Origin: Vulcanimicrobiota bacterium
Lineage (GTDB): Bacteria > Vulcanimicrobiota > Vulcanimicrobiia > Vulcanimicrobiales > Vulcanimicrobiaceae
Direction: 5' to 3'
DNA: 11,935 nucleotides
Assembly: GCA_027306845.1 (NCBI GenBank)
Contig: DAHUYY010000034.1
Span: 1-11,935 of the forward strand
Shown: positions 1 to 5,888 of the stretch, piece by piece
How positions within the stretch are numbered: position 1 is the first letter of the stretch
Layout of the letters: the number at the start of each line of letters is the position of its first letter
Translations under genes and position numbers: made by a program
The notes under the pieces: model-generated
The model's database searches: none
Told to the model about the DNA's origin: nothing
What the model saw: the letters and a program-made list of their open reading frames with translations, nothing else

Positions 1-438
1 GAGGAGCGTCCGTTGGAAACTCGCCGAGGTGAGCCGTTGCGCTTCGTGCTGACCGACGAGATCGACGATCTCGCGGCCGAAATCGCGCAGGACGGCAAGG
101 CTCGCACTGCGCCCACAAATTCGCGCCGTGCTCTTCCCGTTCCGCGATATTTCGCGTTCGATCGCGATATCTTCATCGTCGTCGAGCTCGTAGCCGCGCT
201 CGTCGAGCCATGCTTTCAGTTCCGCGTCGGTATCGACGCGCAGCGTTACGAGCGTGCGTTCGTTGGGGCGAGCGATACTTTCGAGATCGTTGCGCGCACC
301 GCAGGCGAAGGCAAGCGCACCGAGGAGCATCGACTTCCCGGAACCGGTCTCGCCGGTAAACGCCGTGAGCCCCGCACCGAACTCCACCTCGGCGCTCCGA
401 ATGAGTGCGAAGTTTTCGATGCGCAGCGAAAGAAGCAC
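1..438 (-). CDS. recN: DNA repair protein RecN, N-terminal part (runs off left edge)
   Basis: RecN is an SMC-like ATPase that acts early in double-strand-break repair. The window holds the first 146 codons and the rest lies beyond base 1. The translation opens with the family N-terminus (IENFALI at residues 7-13). A Walker A loop, GETGSGKS, lies at about 29-36. Further on is DLVGQHEAQRL at about 126-136, matching the RecN 'GQHEHQ' region just before the coiled coil. The start is GTG at 436-438. The nadK stop (448-450) lies in this same frame only nine bases upstream, and no other start codon lies between them, so this start is well constrained. It is the third gene of a tlyA-nadK-recN series, an arrangement seen in many bacteria. 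No oddity is visible in the part present. Identity is very likely. Confidence 0.93.
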   Translation of the reverse strand, partial: MLLSLRIENFALIRSAEVEFGAGLTAFTGETGSGKSMLLGALAFACGARNDLESIARPNERTLVTLRVDTDAELKAWLDERGYELDDDEDIAIEREISRNGKSTARICGRSASLAVLRDFGREIVDLVGQHEAQRLTSASFQRTLL

Positions 439-447
439 GAGAAGCGC

Positions 448-1299
448 CTACCGAACCGTTTCCACGATCGATGCACCCCAACGCAGCTTCGCTTCGAGGC
501 GTTCGAAGAAGCGCAACGCCTCGACGCGGGCGAAGCGGACCAAACGCGGATAGCGATAAACGACGACGGGCTCGTTTGGAGCGATCTCGGTCACGACATC
601 GCCGTCGCACTCCAAATGCGCACCACCCAGATCGGCATCGCAGAGGATCGTAACGCGCGCGTCCCCGGCGACGATGAGCGGCCGCGAAAACAACGTATGC
701 GGTAGCAGCGGGACGATCCCAAATGCATCGACGCGCGGCGAAATGAGCGAGCCGCCCGCCGAAAGGAAATAGGCAGTCGAACCCGTCGGCGTACAGACGC
801 AGATGCCGTCGGCGGGCACCCCGACGGCTTCCTCGTCATCGAGGTGCAAGCGAAACGGAACGACGCGTGCTATATCTCCTTTGCGAACGACGACATCGTT
901 CAGTGCAAAATGCTTCTTCCCACGCGCCTCCACTTGCAGGGCCACGCGCTCTTCGATGAGGAGGCCGCGTTCGAGGAGGTCGGGCAGCTCTTCAATGCGA
1001 GGATCGTTGCTGTCGAACTCGGTGAGGAAGCCCAAGCGTCCGGTATTGATGCCGAGTATGGGGATCCCCAGATCGACGACGCGCCGCGCGGCCCGGAGCA
1101 GGGTGCCGTCCCCACCGATGCTCACGAGGAGATCGACCCGCGCGAGGATCTCGGGGTCGGCGTGCCCCTCCTCGAGAACGACGCACGAGATCGCACGCTT
1201 TTTTAGGAGGCCGACAAAATGTTCGGCGTAAGCATGCGCGGACTCGCGCGACGAGAGATGGACGGCGACCGAACGCCGCGCGAACGAAAGCGTTTTCAT
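448..1299 (-). CDS. nadK: NAD kinase
   Basis: NAD kinase phosphorylates NAD to NADP using ATP or polyphosphate in the cytoplasm, and is the only source of NADP in most bacteria. The 283-residue product has the usual length. The diagnostic GGDGTLL motif is at residues 62-68, with GINTGRLGFL just after it (83-92). The ND pair of the NAD-binding site is at 134-135 (ALNDVVV), and the conserved TPTGSTAY loop is at 170-177. The ATG at 1297-1299 overlaps the tlyA stop by four bases (ATGA), so translation is probably coupled to tlyA. recN follows after nine bases. No key residue is missing. Confidence 0.97.
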   Translation of the reverse strand: MKTLSFARRSVAVHLSSRESAHAYAEHFVGLLKKRAISCVVLEEGHADPEILARVDLLVSIGGDGTLLRAARRVVDLGIPILGINTGRLGFLTEFDSNDPRIEELPDLLERGLLIEERVALQVEARGKKHFALNDVVVRKGDIARVVPFRLHLDDEEAVGVPADGICVCTPTGSTAYFLSAGGSLISPRVDAFGIVPLLPHTLFSRPLIVAGDARVTILCDADLGGAHLECDGDVVTEIAPNEPVVVYRYPRLVRFARVEALRFFERLEAKLRWGASIVETVR

Positions 1300-2084
1300 G
1301 GTTCCGAGAGTCCTTCGCCGACGACCTCGTCGATTCGTCCCTCCGCGAGCGACTCGCCCGACCGCCGCAACTCCAACAAGAACTCGCGGTTGCCGGCGGG
1401 CCCCTTTAACGGCGAGGCGATCAATGCCGCGGGACGAAGCCCCAAGGCGAGCGAGGAGCCGACCACCTCGCGTAAGACGGCACGATGGACCGCCGGGTCG
1501 CGCACCACGCCGCCGCGCCCGAGTCGCTCTCTGCCGGCCTCAAATTGGGGCTTGACCAGCGCGACCACGCTACCTTCGAGCGTGAGAAATCGTATCGCCG
1601 AGGCGAGAATAGTGTGAAGCGAGATAAACGAGACATCGATCACGATTAGATCGAATGGTAGCGCAAAAACATCGGCGGGAAGATTGCGTGCGTGTGTCCG
1701 TTCCATAACCGTGACGCGCGAGTCGTTTCGCAGACGCCAGTCGAGTTGCCCGTATCCTACGTCGAGCGCAGTCACGTGCGCGGCACCGCGCTGCAGCAAA
1801 CAATCGGTGAAGCCGCCGGTCGAGGCGCCGATATCGAGCGCGCGAACTCCGCGGACATCGAGAGCAAACGCGTCGAGCGCCGCCTCGAGTTTCTCACCGC
1901 CGCGGCTGACGAAACGACGCGGCTGACGTACTTCGATCACGCCTCCAGGCCGGACGTTTGCCCCGGCTTTCTGGGCCGGCACTCCATCGACGCGCACGCG
2001 TCCTTCGAGTATCAAGCTGCGAGCGCGCGACCGCGAGAGCGCGAATTGCTCGGCAACCGCATCGTCCAGCCGCGTGCCCTTCAT
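1296..2084 (-). CDS. tlyA: TlyA family rRNA 2'-O-methyltransferase (S4 domain)
   Basis: TlyA proteins are SAM-dependent methyltransferases. The mycobacterial members 2'-O-methylate 16S and 23S rRNA, and many homologues are annotated as hemolysins. The product is 262 residues. An S4 RNA-binding domain occupies about 4-60 (RLDDAVAEQ, SRSRARSLILEGRV). The linker FVSRGGEKLEAAL follows at 58-70, then an FtsJ-like methyltransferase fold. The SAM motif LDIGASTGGFTD lies at 83-94, LDVGYGQLDWR at 107-117, and VKPQFEAGR at 177-185. The ATG at 2082-2084 is chosen because AAGGAG (2091-2096) sits six bases upstream and the S4 domain starts at residue 4. The reading frame stays open far upstream, but only as the antisense of the propeller gene. 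The stop overlaps nadK. Confidence 0.95.
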   Translation of the reverse strand: MKGTRLDDAVAEQFALSRSRARSLILEGRVRVDGVPAQKAGANVRPGGVIEVRQPRRFVSRGGEKLEAALDAFALDVRGVRALDIGASTGGFTDCLLQRGAAHVTALDVGYGQLDWRLRNDSRVTVMERTHARNLPADVFALPFDLIVIDVSFISLHTILASAIRFLTLEGSVVALVKPQFEAGRERLGRGGVVRDPAVHRAVLREVVGSSLALGLRPAALIASPLKGPAGNREFLLELRRSGESLAEGRIDEVVGEGLSEP

Positions 2085-2090
2085 CCCCGA

Positions 2091-2096
2091 CTCCTT
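2091..2096 (-). promoter_or_regulatory. Shine-Dalgarno of tlyA
   Basis: AAGGAG, six bases before the ATG at 2084. It fixes the tlyA start inside an open frame that otherwise continues about 1.2 kb upstream. Confidence 0.85.
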
Positions 2097-2099
2097 CGC

Positions 2100-2116
2100 G
2101 CATTGCGACGCAATGC
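2100..2116. promoter_or_regulatory. Perfect inverted repeat in the tlyA/propeller divergent region
   Basis: GCATTGC-GAC-GCAATGC is a perfect 7-base inverted repeat with a 3-base spacer. It lies 3 bases upstream of the tlyA Shine-Dalgarno and 76 bases before the propeller start. It could be an operator for a dimeric regulator or a small hairpin in the tlyA leader. The 108-base gap (2085-2192) must hold promoters for both directions, but I see no convincing -35/-10 pair. Confidence 0.45.
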
Positions 2117-2178
2117 TTTCACGCGCTCCCCGGTATGCGGCAGGAGGGGACGTCGCGGATGCCGCACGCTGCTGCGAC

Positions 2179-2183
2179 GGAGG
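2179..2183 (+). promoter_or_regulatory. Shine-Dalgarno of the BNR-repeat gene
   Basis: GGAGG, nine bases before the ATG at 2193. It supports this start over the longer open frame, which runs upstream through the antisense of tlyA. Confidence 0.75.
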
Positions 2184-2192
2184 TCGTACGCT

Positions 2193-3308
2193 ATGAGTGC
2201 AGTCCGAGTTCTCGCCGGTACCCGAAAAGGCGCTTTCATTCTCGAAGCCGATGGAAAGCGCGATCGGTGGAAGATCGAGGGGCCCTTCTTCGCCGGCTGG
2301 GAGATCTACCACGTCAACGGCTCGCCTGCCGATCCACAGCGCCTCTACGCCTCGCAGAGCAGCGGTTGGTTCGGCCAAATCATTCAGCGCTCCGACGACG
2401 GCGGCCGAACGTGGCGAACGATGAATAATGAATTTACCTACGACGGCACTCCAGGCACCCACCAATGGTTTGACGGCAGCGAGCGCCCGTGGGAGTTTAA
2501 ACGCGTCTGGCACATCGAACCCTCGCCGCTGAGCCCCGATATTCTTTACGCCGGCATCGAAGATGCAGCGCTCTTTCGTTCCGATGACGGTGGCGAACAT
2601 TGGCACGAACTCGCCGCGCTGCGCAATCATAGTACCGGAAGCACCTGGCACCCCGGAGCGGGCGGAATGTGCCTCCACACGATTCTCATCGACCCGAACG
2701 AATCGCGGCGGATGTACGTCGCCATCTCCGCCGCCGGCGCGTTCCGCACCGAGGACGGTGGGGCGACGTGGCGCCCGATCAATCGCGGCTTGCATTCGGA
2801 GTATATTCCCGACCCGAACGCGGAGGTCGGGCACTGCGTCCATCGGCTCGCCATGCATCCGGCAAAACCGGAGGTTCTCTTCATGCAAAAACACTGGGAT
2901 GTCATGCGCAGTGACGACAGGGGCGACCATTGGTACGAAATCAGCGGGAATCTTCCCACCGATTTTGGATTCGCTATCGACGTTCACGCTCACGATCCCG
3001 AAACGATCTATGTCGTCCCGATCAAAAGCGACCGCGAGCACTTCCCGCTCGACGGTGCGCTTCGCGTCTACCGGAGCAAAACCGGCGGAAACGAATGGGA
3101 GGCGATGACGAAGGGCCTTCCGCAGGAGAACTGTTACGTCAACGTACTGCGCGACGCGATGGCGATCGATCGGCTCGATTCCTGCGGCATTTATTTCGGC
3201 ACGACCGGCGGCCAGATTTACGCTTCCTCGGATAGCGGAGAATCCTGGAAGGCGATCGCTCGCGATCTCCCGCCGGTTCTTTCGGTCGAGGTTCAAACGC
3301 TCGAATGA
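2193..3308 (+). CDS. BNR/Asp-box repeat beta-propeller protein (sialidase-like fold, function unknown)
   Basis: This 371-residue protein has six Asp-box (BNR) motifs of the form S/T-x-D-x-G-x-x-W. They are SDDGGRTW at 67-74, SDDGGEHW at 130-137, TEDGGATW at 186-193, SDDRGDHW at 240-247, the weaker SKTGGNEW at 295-302, and SSDSGESW at 345-352. The roughly 55-residue spacing predicts a six-bladed propeller. Database annotation would often read exo-alpha-sialidase or WD40/YVTN/BNR protein. However, there is no FRIP motif and no sialidase arginine triad that I can recognise, so enzymatic sialidase activity is not supported. No signal peptide or membrane segment is visible, so it is probably cytoplasmic. 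Its stop overlaps the start of the MoaD-like gene by four bases (ATGA), so the two products probably act together. The pair runs opposite to its housekeeping neighbours. Confidence 0.88.
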   Translation: MSAVRVLAGTRKGAFILEADGKRDRWKIEGPFFAGWEIYHVNGSPADPQRLYASQSSGWFGQIIQRSDDGGRTWRTMNNEFTYDGTPGTHQWFDGSERPWEFKRVWHIEPSPLSPDILYAGIEDAALFRSDDGGEHWHELAALRNHSTGSTWHPGAGGMCLHTILIDPNESRRMYVAISAAGAFRTEDGGATWRPINRGLHSEYIPDPNAEVGHCVHRLAMHPAKPEVLFMQKHWDVMRSDDRGDHWYEISGNLPTDFGFAIDVHAHDPETIYVVPIKSDREHFPLDGALRVYRSKTGGNEWEAMTKGLPQENCYVNVLRDAMAIDRLDSCGIYFGTTGGQIYASSDSGESWKAIARDLPPVLSVEVQTLE

Positions 3309-3601
3309 TTCGCGTGCTTCTTCCCGCCTCGCTAAAAGTGCTGGCGAACATCAGCGGGGAGATCGACGTGGAGCCGGAGGGCGGCCCCACGATTGCGTCG
3401 GTCGTCGACGCCCTCGAAGCGCGCTTCCCACCCTTACGCGGGACGATTCTCCAGCACGGTTCGCGGAGGCGTCGACCGATGGTTCGTTTTTACGCTTGCA
3501 ATATCGATCTCTCGCATGCCGACCCGGAGAGCGCTCTCCCCGACGCCGTTATCGACGGTAGCGAACCGCTGTTGATTATCGGCGCGATCGCCGGCGGTTA
3601 G
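3305..3601 (+). CDS. MoaD/ThiS-like ubiquitin-fold sulfur carrier protein
   Basis: The 98-residue protein begins like a MoaD/ThiS beta-grasp domain (MIRVLLPASLKVLANI). It contains the helix segment TIASVVDALEARFPPL at 29-44 and ends in IIGAIAGG. The C-terminal Gly-Gly is the hallmark of carriers that are adenylated by an E1-like enzyme and then thiocarboxylated. It is slightly longer than typical MoaD or ThiS, with an insert around GSRRRRPM. No moaE, moeB, thiF, thiG or other cofactor-synthesis gene is in the window, so the pathway is unknown. The start overlaps the propeller stop by four bases, with no good Shine-Dalgarno of its own, suggesting coupled translation. The stop codon overlaps the stop of the convergent zinc-ribbon gene. 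Confidence 0.85.
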   Translation: MIRVLLPASLKVLANISGEIDVEPEGGPTIASVVDALEARFPPLRGTILQHGSRRRRPMVRFYACNIDLSHADPESALPDAVIDGSEPLLIIGAIAGG

Positions 3602-3828
3602 GGTCGAGCGAACGAGCTCGCGAACACGGCGAGCGCCATAATAATAACGAGAGCGACACCGATGAGGATAACGCTGACGGCGGATCGCGCCGGCACCGGC
3701 GGCCCGGCGCCGCTTCTTGCTTCTGCGCTCGCTGCGGCAGCTGCGCCGATCGCTGCACCGCATGCGGCGCACGAAGCCGCAGCGACCGCACAGGCCGCGC
3801 CGCAGCTCGCGCAACAGACGCCGCTCAC
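3598..3828 (-). CDS. Small zinc-ribbon membrane protein, paralogue 1
   Basis: A 76-residue protein I cannot assign to a named family. The N-terminus carries a CxxC-x10-CxxC zinc ribbon (C6, C9, C20, C23), with extra cysteines at 5 and 13. An Ala-rich linker follows, then one hydrophobic segment at about 50-70 (VSVILIGVALVIIMALAVFA) and a short tail. It is probably a single-pass membrane protein with a cytoplasmic metal-binding head. The GTG start (3826-3828) overlaps the stop of the xseB remnant (GTGA), and GAGG lies seven bases upstream. It is a paralogue of the 4070-4327 product: both begin VSG and all four ribbon cysteines fall at the same residue numbers. Its stop (3598-3600) overlaps the convergent MoaD-like stop. 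That the gene is real is supported by the conserved paralogous pattern; its function is unknown. Confidence 0.72.
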   Translation of the reverse strand: MSGVCCASCGAACAVAAASCAACGAAIGAAAAASAEARSGAGPPVPARSAVSVILIGVALVIIMALAVFASSFARP

Positions 3829-3896
3829 GGTTTTGCCTCAGGGATGGGATCGATCCACGTAGATCCCCGCTCGAAAGACTCGCCGGGTTCGCTCAT
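3825..3896 (-). pseudogene. Shrunken xseB copy (23 codons), overlapping its neighbours
   Basis: This ORF begins MSEPGESFE and ends AKP-stop, while the full-length xseB at 4324-4527 begins MSEPGETFE and ends IKP-stop. Residues 15-18 (IDPI) align with IDAI at 15-18 of XseB. About 44 internal codons are missing without loss of frame. The ATG overlaps the preceding 55-codon ORF (ATGA), and the TGA overlaps the zinc-ribbon GTG (GTGA), exactly as at the intact locus. The Shine-Dalgarno GAGGAG is also kept at the same spacing. It cannot form the XseB helical hairpin. It is best read as a deletion remnant, possibly kept as a leader peptide that couples translation of the zinc-ribbon gene. Confidence 0.6.
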
Positions 3897-3934
3897 GCTC
3901 CACGCTCCTCTAGTCCGATAGGTTCGCTACGCGC
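3869..3934 (-). repeat. Duplicated xseA/xseB junction, degenerate copy
   Basis: Comparing by eye, about 56 of 66 bases match 4500-4565 without gaps, 631 bases away in the same orientation. The match covers the last 13 codons of xseA, the Shine-Dalgarno, the ATGA overlap and the first 9 codons of xseB. It includes 17 consecutive identical bases from the ATG onward. Confidence 0.85.
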
Positions 3935-4060
3935 TTGCACTTCGTCGTCGCCTCGGCCGAGTATCGTTCGTTGTCGATGCGCGCTCGAGGCCGTTACGAC
4001 AAGCATAATCGCCGCGCGTCGAAATGTTTGCGCCGATGATGCAGGCGGCAAAATCGACAT
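3893..4060 (-). CDS. 55-codon ORF with xseA-derived C-terminus (remnant or small peptide)
   Basis: The ORF starts ATG at 4058-4060, six bases after AGGAG (4067-4071). That Shine-Dalgarno overlaps the TAG stop of the upstream zinc-ribbon gene. The product runs MSILPPASSAQTFRR and onward, has a mildly hydrophobic stretch (AAIMLVVTASSA) at about 16-27, and ends ARSEPIGLEERGA. The last 13 codons align without gaps to the last 13 of xseA (ARIERIEPEESEA, 7 of 13 identical). DDEVQAR at 38-44 also resembles GDEVRAR near the XseA end. The N-terminal 35 residues match nothing I recognise. It may be a truncated xseA fragment that acquired a start, or only a decayed spacer. The good ribosome site argues it is translated; whether it has a function is open. 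Confidence 0.4.
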   Translation of the reverse strand: MSILPPASSAQTFRRAAIMLVVTASSAHRQRTILGRGDDEVQARSEPIGLEERGA

Positions 4061-4069
4061 CACGAGCTC

Positions 4070-4327
4070 CTAAGGATGCCATAGATAGACGACCGCGAGC
4101 AGTACGAGCGATGCTGCCACGATCGCTGCGCCGAAAATTCGCACAACAGGCGGCGCCGTCGACTCCAGTACCGGCGAGAGCTGATCGGGCCATTCCGCTA
4201 AGATAATTTCGTTGGTCCGCTCCGTTTGCACGGTGGTCATTGCCGCGAAAGGTCCGCCGCAAGCCGGGCATGCCACTCCCGGCGAGAGAAAGGACGCACC
4301 GCACGTCGGGCAAGGCTCGCCGCTCAC
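4070..4327 (-). CDS. Small zinc-ribbon membrane protein, paralogue 2
   Basis: An 85-residue protein with an N-terminal zinc ribbon: CPTCG at 6-10 and CPACGG at 20-25. An acidic, polar middle follows (about 30-60), then one membrane segment at about 63-82 (RIFGAAIVAASLVLLAVVYL) and a four-residue tail. The GTG start (4325-4327) overlaps the xseB stop (GTGA). No clear Shine-Dalgarno stands just before it, so translation is probably coupled to xseB. The cysteines align one to one with those of the 3598-3828 product. The frame stays open upstream through xseB and xseA, but that part is a shadow. I know no named family for it; linkage to exonuclease VII may be operonic rather than functional. Confidence 0.72.
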   Translation of the reverse strand: MSGEPCPTCGASFLSPGVACPACGGPFAAMTTVQTERTNEIILAEWPDQLSPVLESTAPPVVRIFGAAIVAASLVLLAVVYLWHP

Positions 4328-4527
4328 GGTTTGATGTCGGCGCGCGTCGCCGCCTCGACCTGTTCCTGAGCGCCCTTGAGCAACGCCTCGCACGCCGTAA
4401 TCAGCGCCCGCCCTTCTTGAAAGAGCGCGACGCCGCGGTCGAGCGTCGTCTGTTCGTTCGCCAATTCTTTGACGATTGCATCGATCCGCGCGAGCTTCTG
4501 CTCGAAGGTTTCGCCGGGTTCGCTCAT
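4324..4527 (-). CDS. xseB: Exonuclease VII small subunit
   Basis: XseB is the small helical subunit that associates in several copies with XseA to form exonuclease VII, an ATP-independent single-strand DNA nuclease. The 67-residue product shows the family pattern: FEQKLARIDAIVKELA at 8-23, then LDRGVALFQEGRALI at 29-43, predicting the two-helix hairpin. The ATG at 4525-4527 overlaps the xseA stop (ATGA) and is preceded by GAGGAG eight bases upstream. Its stop overlaps the zinc-ribbon start. A shrunken second copy lies at 3825-3896. Confidence 0.95.
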   Translation of the reverse strand: MSEPGETFEQKLARIDAIVKELANEQTTLDRGVALFQEGRALITACEALLKGAQEQVEAATRADIKP

Positions 4528-4565
4528 GCTTCACTCTCCTCAGGTTCGATACGTTCGATACGCGC
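4500..4565 (-). repeat. Duplicated xseA/xseB junction, intact copy
   Basis: Partner of the degenerate copy at 3869-3934. It covers the end of xseA, the xseB Shine-Dalgarno and the start of xseB, and is taken as the parental copy because both genes are full length here. Confidence 0.85.
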
Positions 4566-5888
4566 GCGCGCAGCCCCGCGCCCGAAGCGCGCGCGGACTT
4601 CATCGCCGATCTGCAGTTGGGAGGCGTTGCGGACGACGACGCCCTCGCGCAGGACCATAGCGTAGCCGCGCTCCAACGGTGCGTGCGGATCGCCCCCGCG
4701 CAACGCTGCCGTTCGCAGGTCGAGCATCGAGCGCTTCCGCGCAGTAAGCCCCACGATGCGCTCCGGAAGCCGCTCGCCACGCGTTTCGAGCTGCGTGCGC
4801 ACCCTCCGTAACAGCGCGGCTGCCGAAGCCTGGAGTTGTTCGCTTCTGGTTGCGATCGCCGCCGCCCGCCCGACGATGCGCGCGCGAGGATCGAGCGCGT
4901 TCAATGCACGTTCGCGCCCAACGACGCTTCCCTGCAGGCCGCTCAGGTGACGGGCGATTGCCGCATCGAGGGTTCGCGAGCGCGACTCGATATCGCGTGC
5001 CGCAACATCGAGCCGCCGTTGCCCGGCATGCGCGAGCCGTTCGTTCATTTTCGGCAACCACTCCGTTGCCTTGAGCCACCCTGAGAGCACGCGTTCGACG
5101 GCGAGACTGGGAGTATTCGCCCGCTCGTCCGCAGCGAAATCGGCGAGGTGGATATCCGCGCTGTGCCCAATCGCCGTAAGTAACGGAGTATGCGCGGCAA
5201 CGATCGCGCGCACGACCTCCTCGCGATTGAACGTGAACAAATCTTCGTACGACCCGCCGCCGCGCCCCAGCACGATGAGATCGGCGCCACTGCCGTCGGC
5301 GCGGTTAATGGCAGCGGCAATATCGAGCTCGGCGCCGATCCCTTGAACGCGCGTGTCGAAGAATTTCAAGCGCACGAACGGCGCCTTTTTTTCGATCTCG
5401 CGCATGAAATCGTCGATCCCTTTACCTTCACGTGTCGAAACGACGGCAATCACGCGCGGGAAGCGCGGCAGCGGACGTTTGCGGTCGTCGTTAAAGAGCC
5501 CCTCGCGTTGTAGACGCTCCTTCAAGGCTTGAAACTCGATGAACAGTTGCCCCAACCCGGTCGCTGCAATCTCTCGAACCGTTAACGAGTAACGGCTGCG
5601 CGGACCGTAGTTGATAATCTCTCCGCGCGCCACCACTGCGAGCCCATCGGCGAGTTCTACACCCGGCGGCAACCGATCGAGGCGTAAAAAACATGAGAGC
5701 ACCGCCCCCCCTTGCGCACCCTGATCTTTGAGATCGAAATAGATCGCGCTTGCCGATGGCCGGTACCCGGTGATCTCGCCGCTGACGGCGATATCGCGAA
5801 ACCGCGGCACCTTCGCAAAGAGATCGCTCATCCGTTGCGAGAATTCCGCGACGGTCATCGGCGCACGGAGTGCCTCCGCCTCGCTCAC
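4524..5888 (-). CDS. xseA: Exonuclease VII large subunit
   Basis: XseA is the catalytic subunit of exonuclease VII. From the GTG at 5886-5888 it has 454 residues, close to the E. coli length. An N-terminal OB-fold DNA-binding domain spans about 31-110 (DIAVSGEITGYRPS, IYFDLKD). The catalytic domain carries GKGIDD at 155-160, LGRGGGSYEDL at 207-217, and GHSADIHLADFAADERANTP at 241-260. A coiled-coil region follows, then the C-terminal segment LERGYAMVLREG. By alignment, D160, R209, H242 and D245 correspond to residues I recall as essential in E. coli. The usual GHExD motif reads GHSAD, an E-to-S change beside the retained H and D. The GTG overlaps the PBP stop (GTGA), the same style used elsewhere here. 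An ATG ten codons later (5858) is the alternative start. Confidence 0.95.
   Translation of the reverse strand: MSEAEALRAPMTVAEFSQRMSDLFAKVPRFRDIAVSGEITGYRPSASAIYFDLKDQGAQGGAVLSCFLRLDRLPPGVELADGLAVVARGEIINYGPRSRYSLTVREIAATGLGQLFIEFQALKERLQREGLFNDDRKRPLPRFPRVIAVVSTREGKGIDDFMREIEKKAPFVRLKFFDTRVQGIGAELDIAAAINRADGSGADLIVLGRGGGSYEDLFTFNREEVVRAIVAAHTPLLTAIGHSADIHLADFAADERANTPSLAVERVLSGWLKATEWLPKMNERLAHAGQRRLDVAARDIESRSRTLDAAIARHLSGLQGSVVGRERALNALDPRARIVGRAAAIATRSEQLQASAAALLRRVRTQLETRGERLPERIVGLTARKRSMLDLRTAALRGGDPHAPLERGYAMVLREGVVVRNASQLQIGDEVRARFGRGAARARIERIEPEESEA

Noticed and set aside
13..705. 230-codon plus-strand frame at the left edge
   Set aside because: It is antisense to recN and nadK, both clear by motif.
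2136..2166. TGCGGCA ... TGCCGCA inverted repeat with 17-base spacer
   Set aside because: Seven-base arms with a long spacer arise readily by chance in GC-rich DNA, and part overlaps the region before the BNR ribosome site without a clear role.
1692..2192. Plus-strand extension of the BNR gene upstream of 2193
   Set aside because: It runs through the antisense of tlyA and shows no domain. GGAGG and the start of the propeller repeats favour the ATG at 2193.
2085..3296. Open minus-strand frame extending tlyA upstream by about 400 codons
   Set aside because: It is antisense to the BNR gene, whose repeats are clearly coding, and tlyA has its own ribosome site and S4 N-terminus at 2084. Long antisense frames are common at this GC content.
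4560..4571. Alternating CG run (possible Z-DNA)
   Set aside because: It encodes Arg/Ala codons at the end of xseA and is only ten bases of strict CG, expected at this composition.
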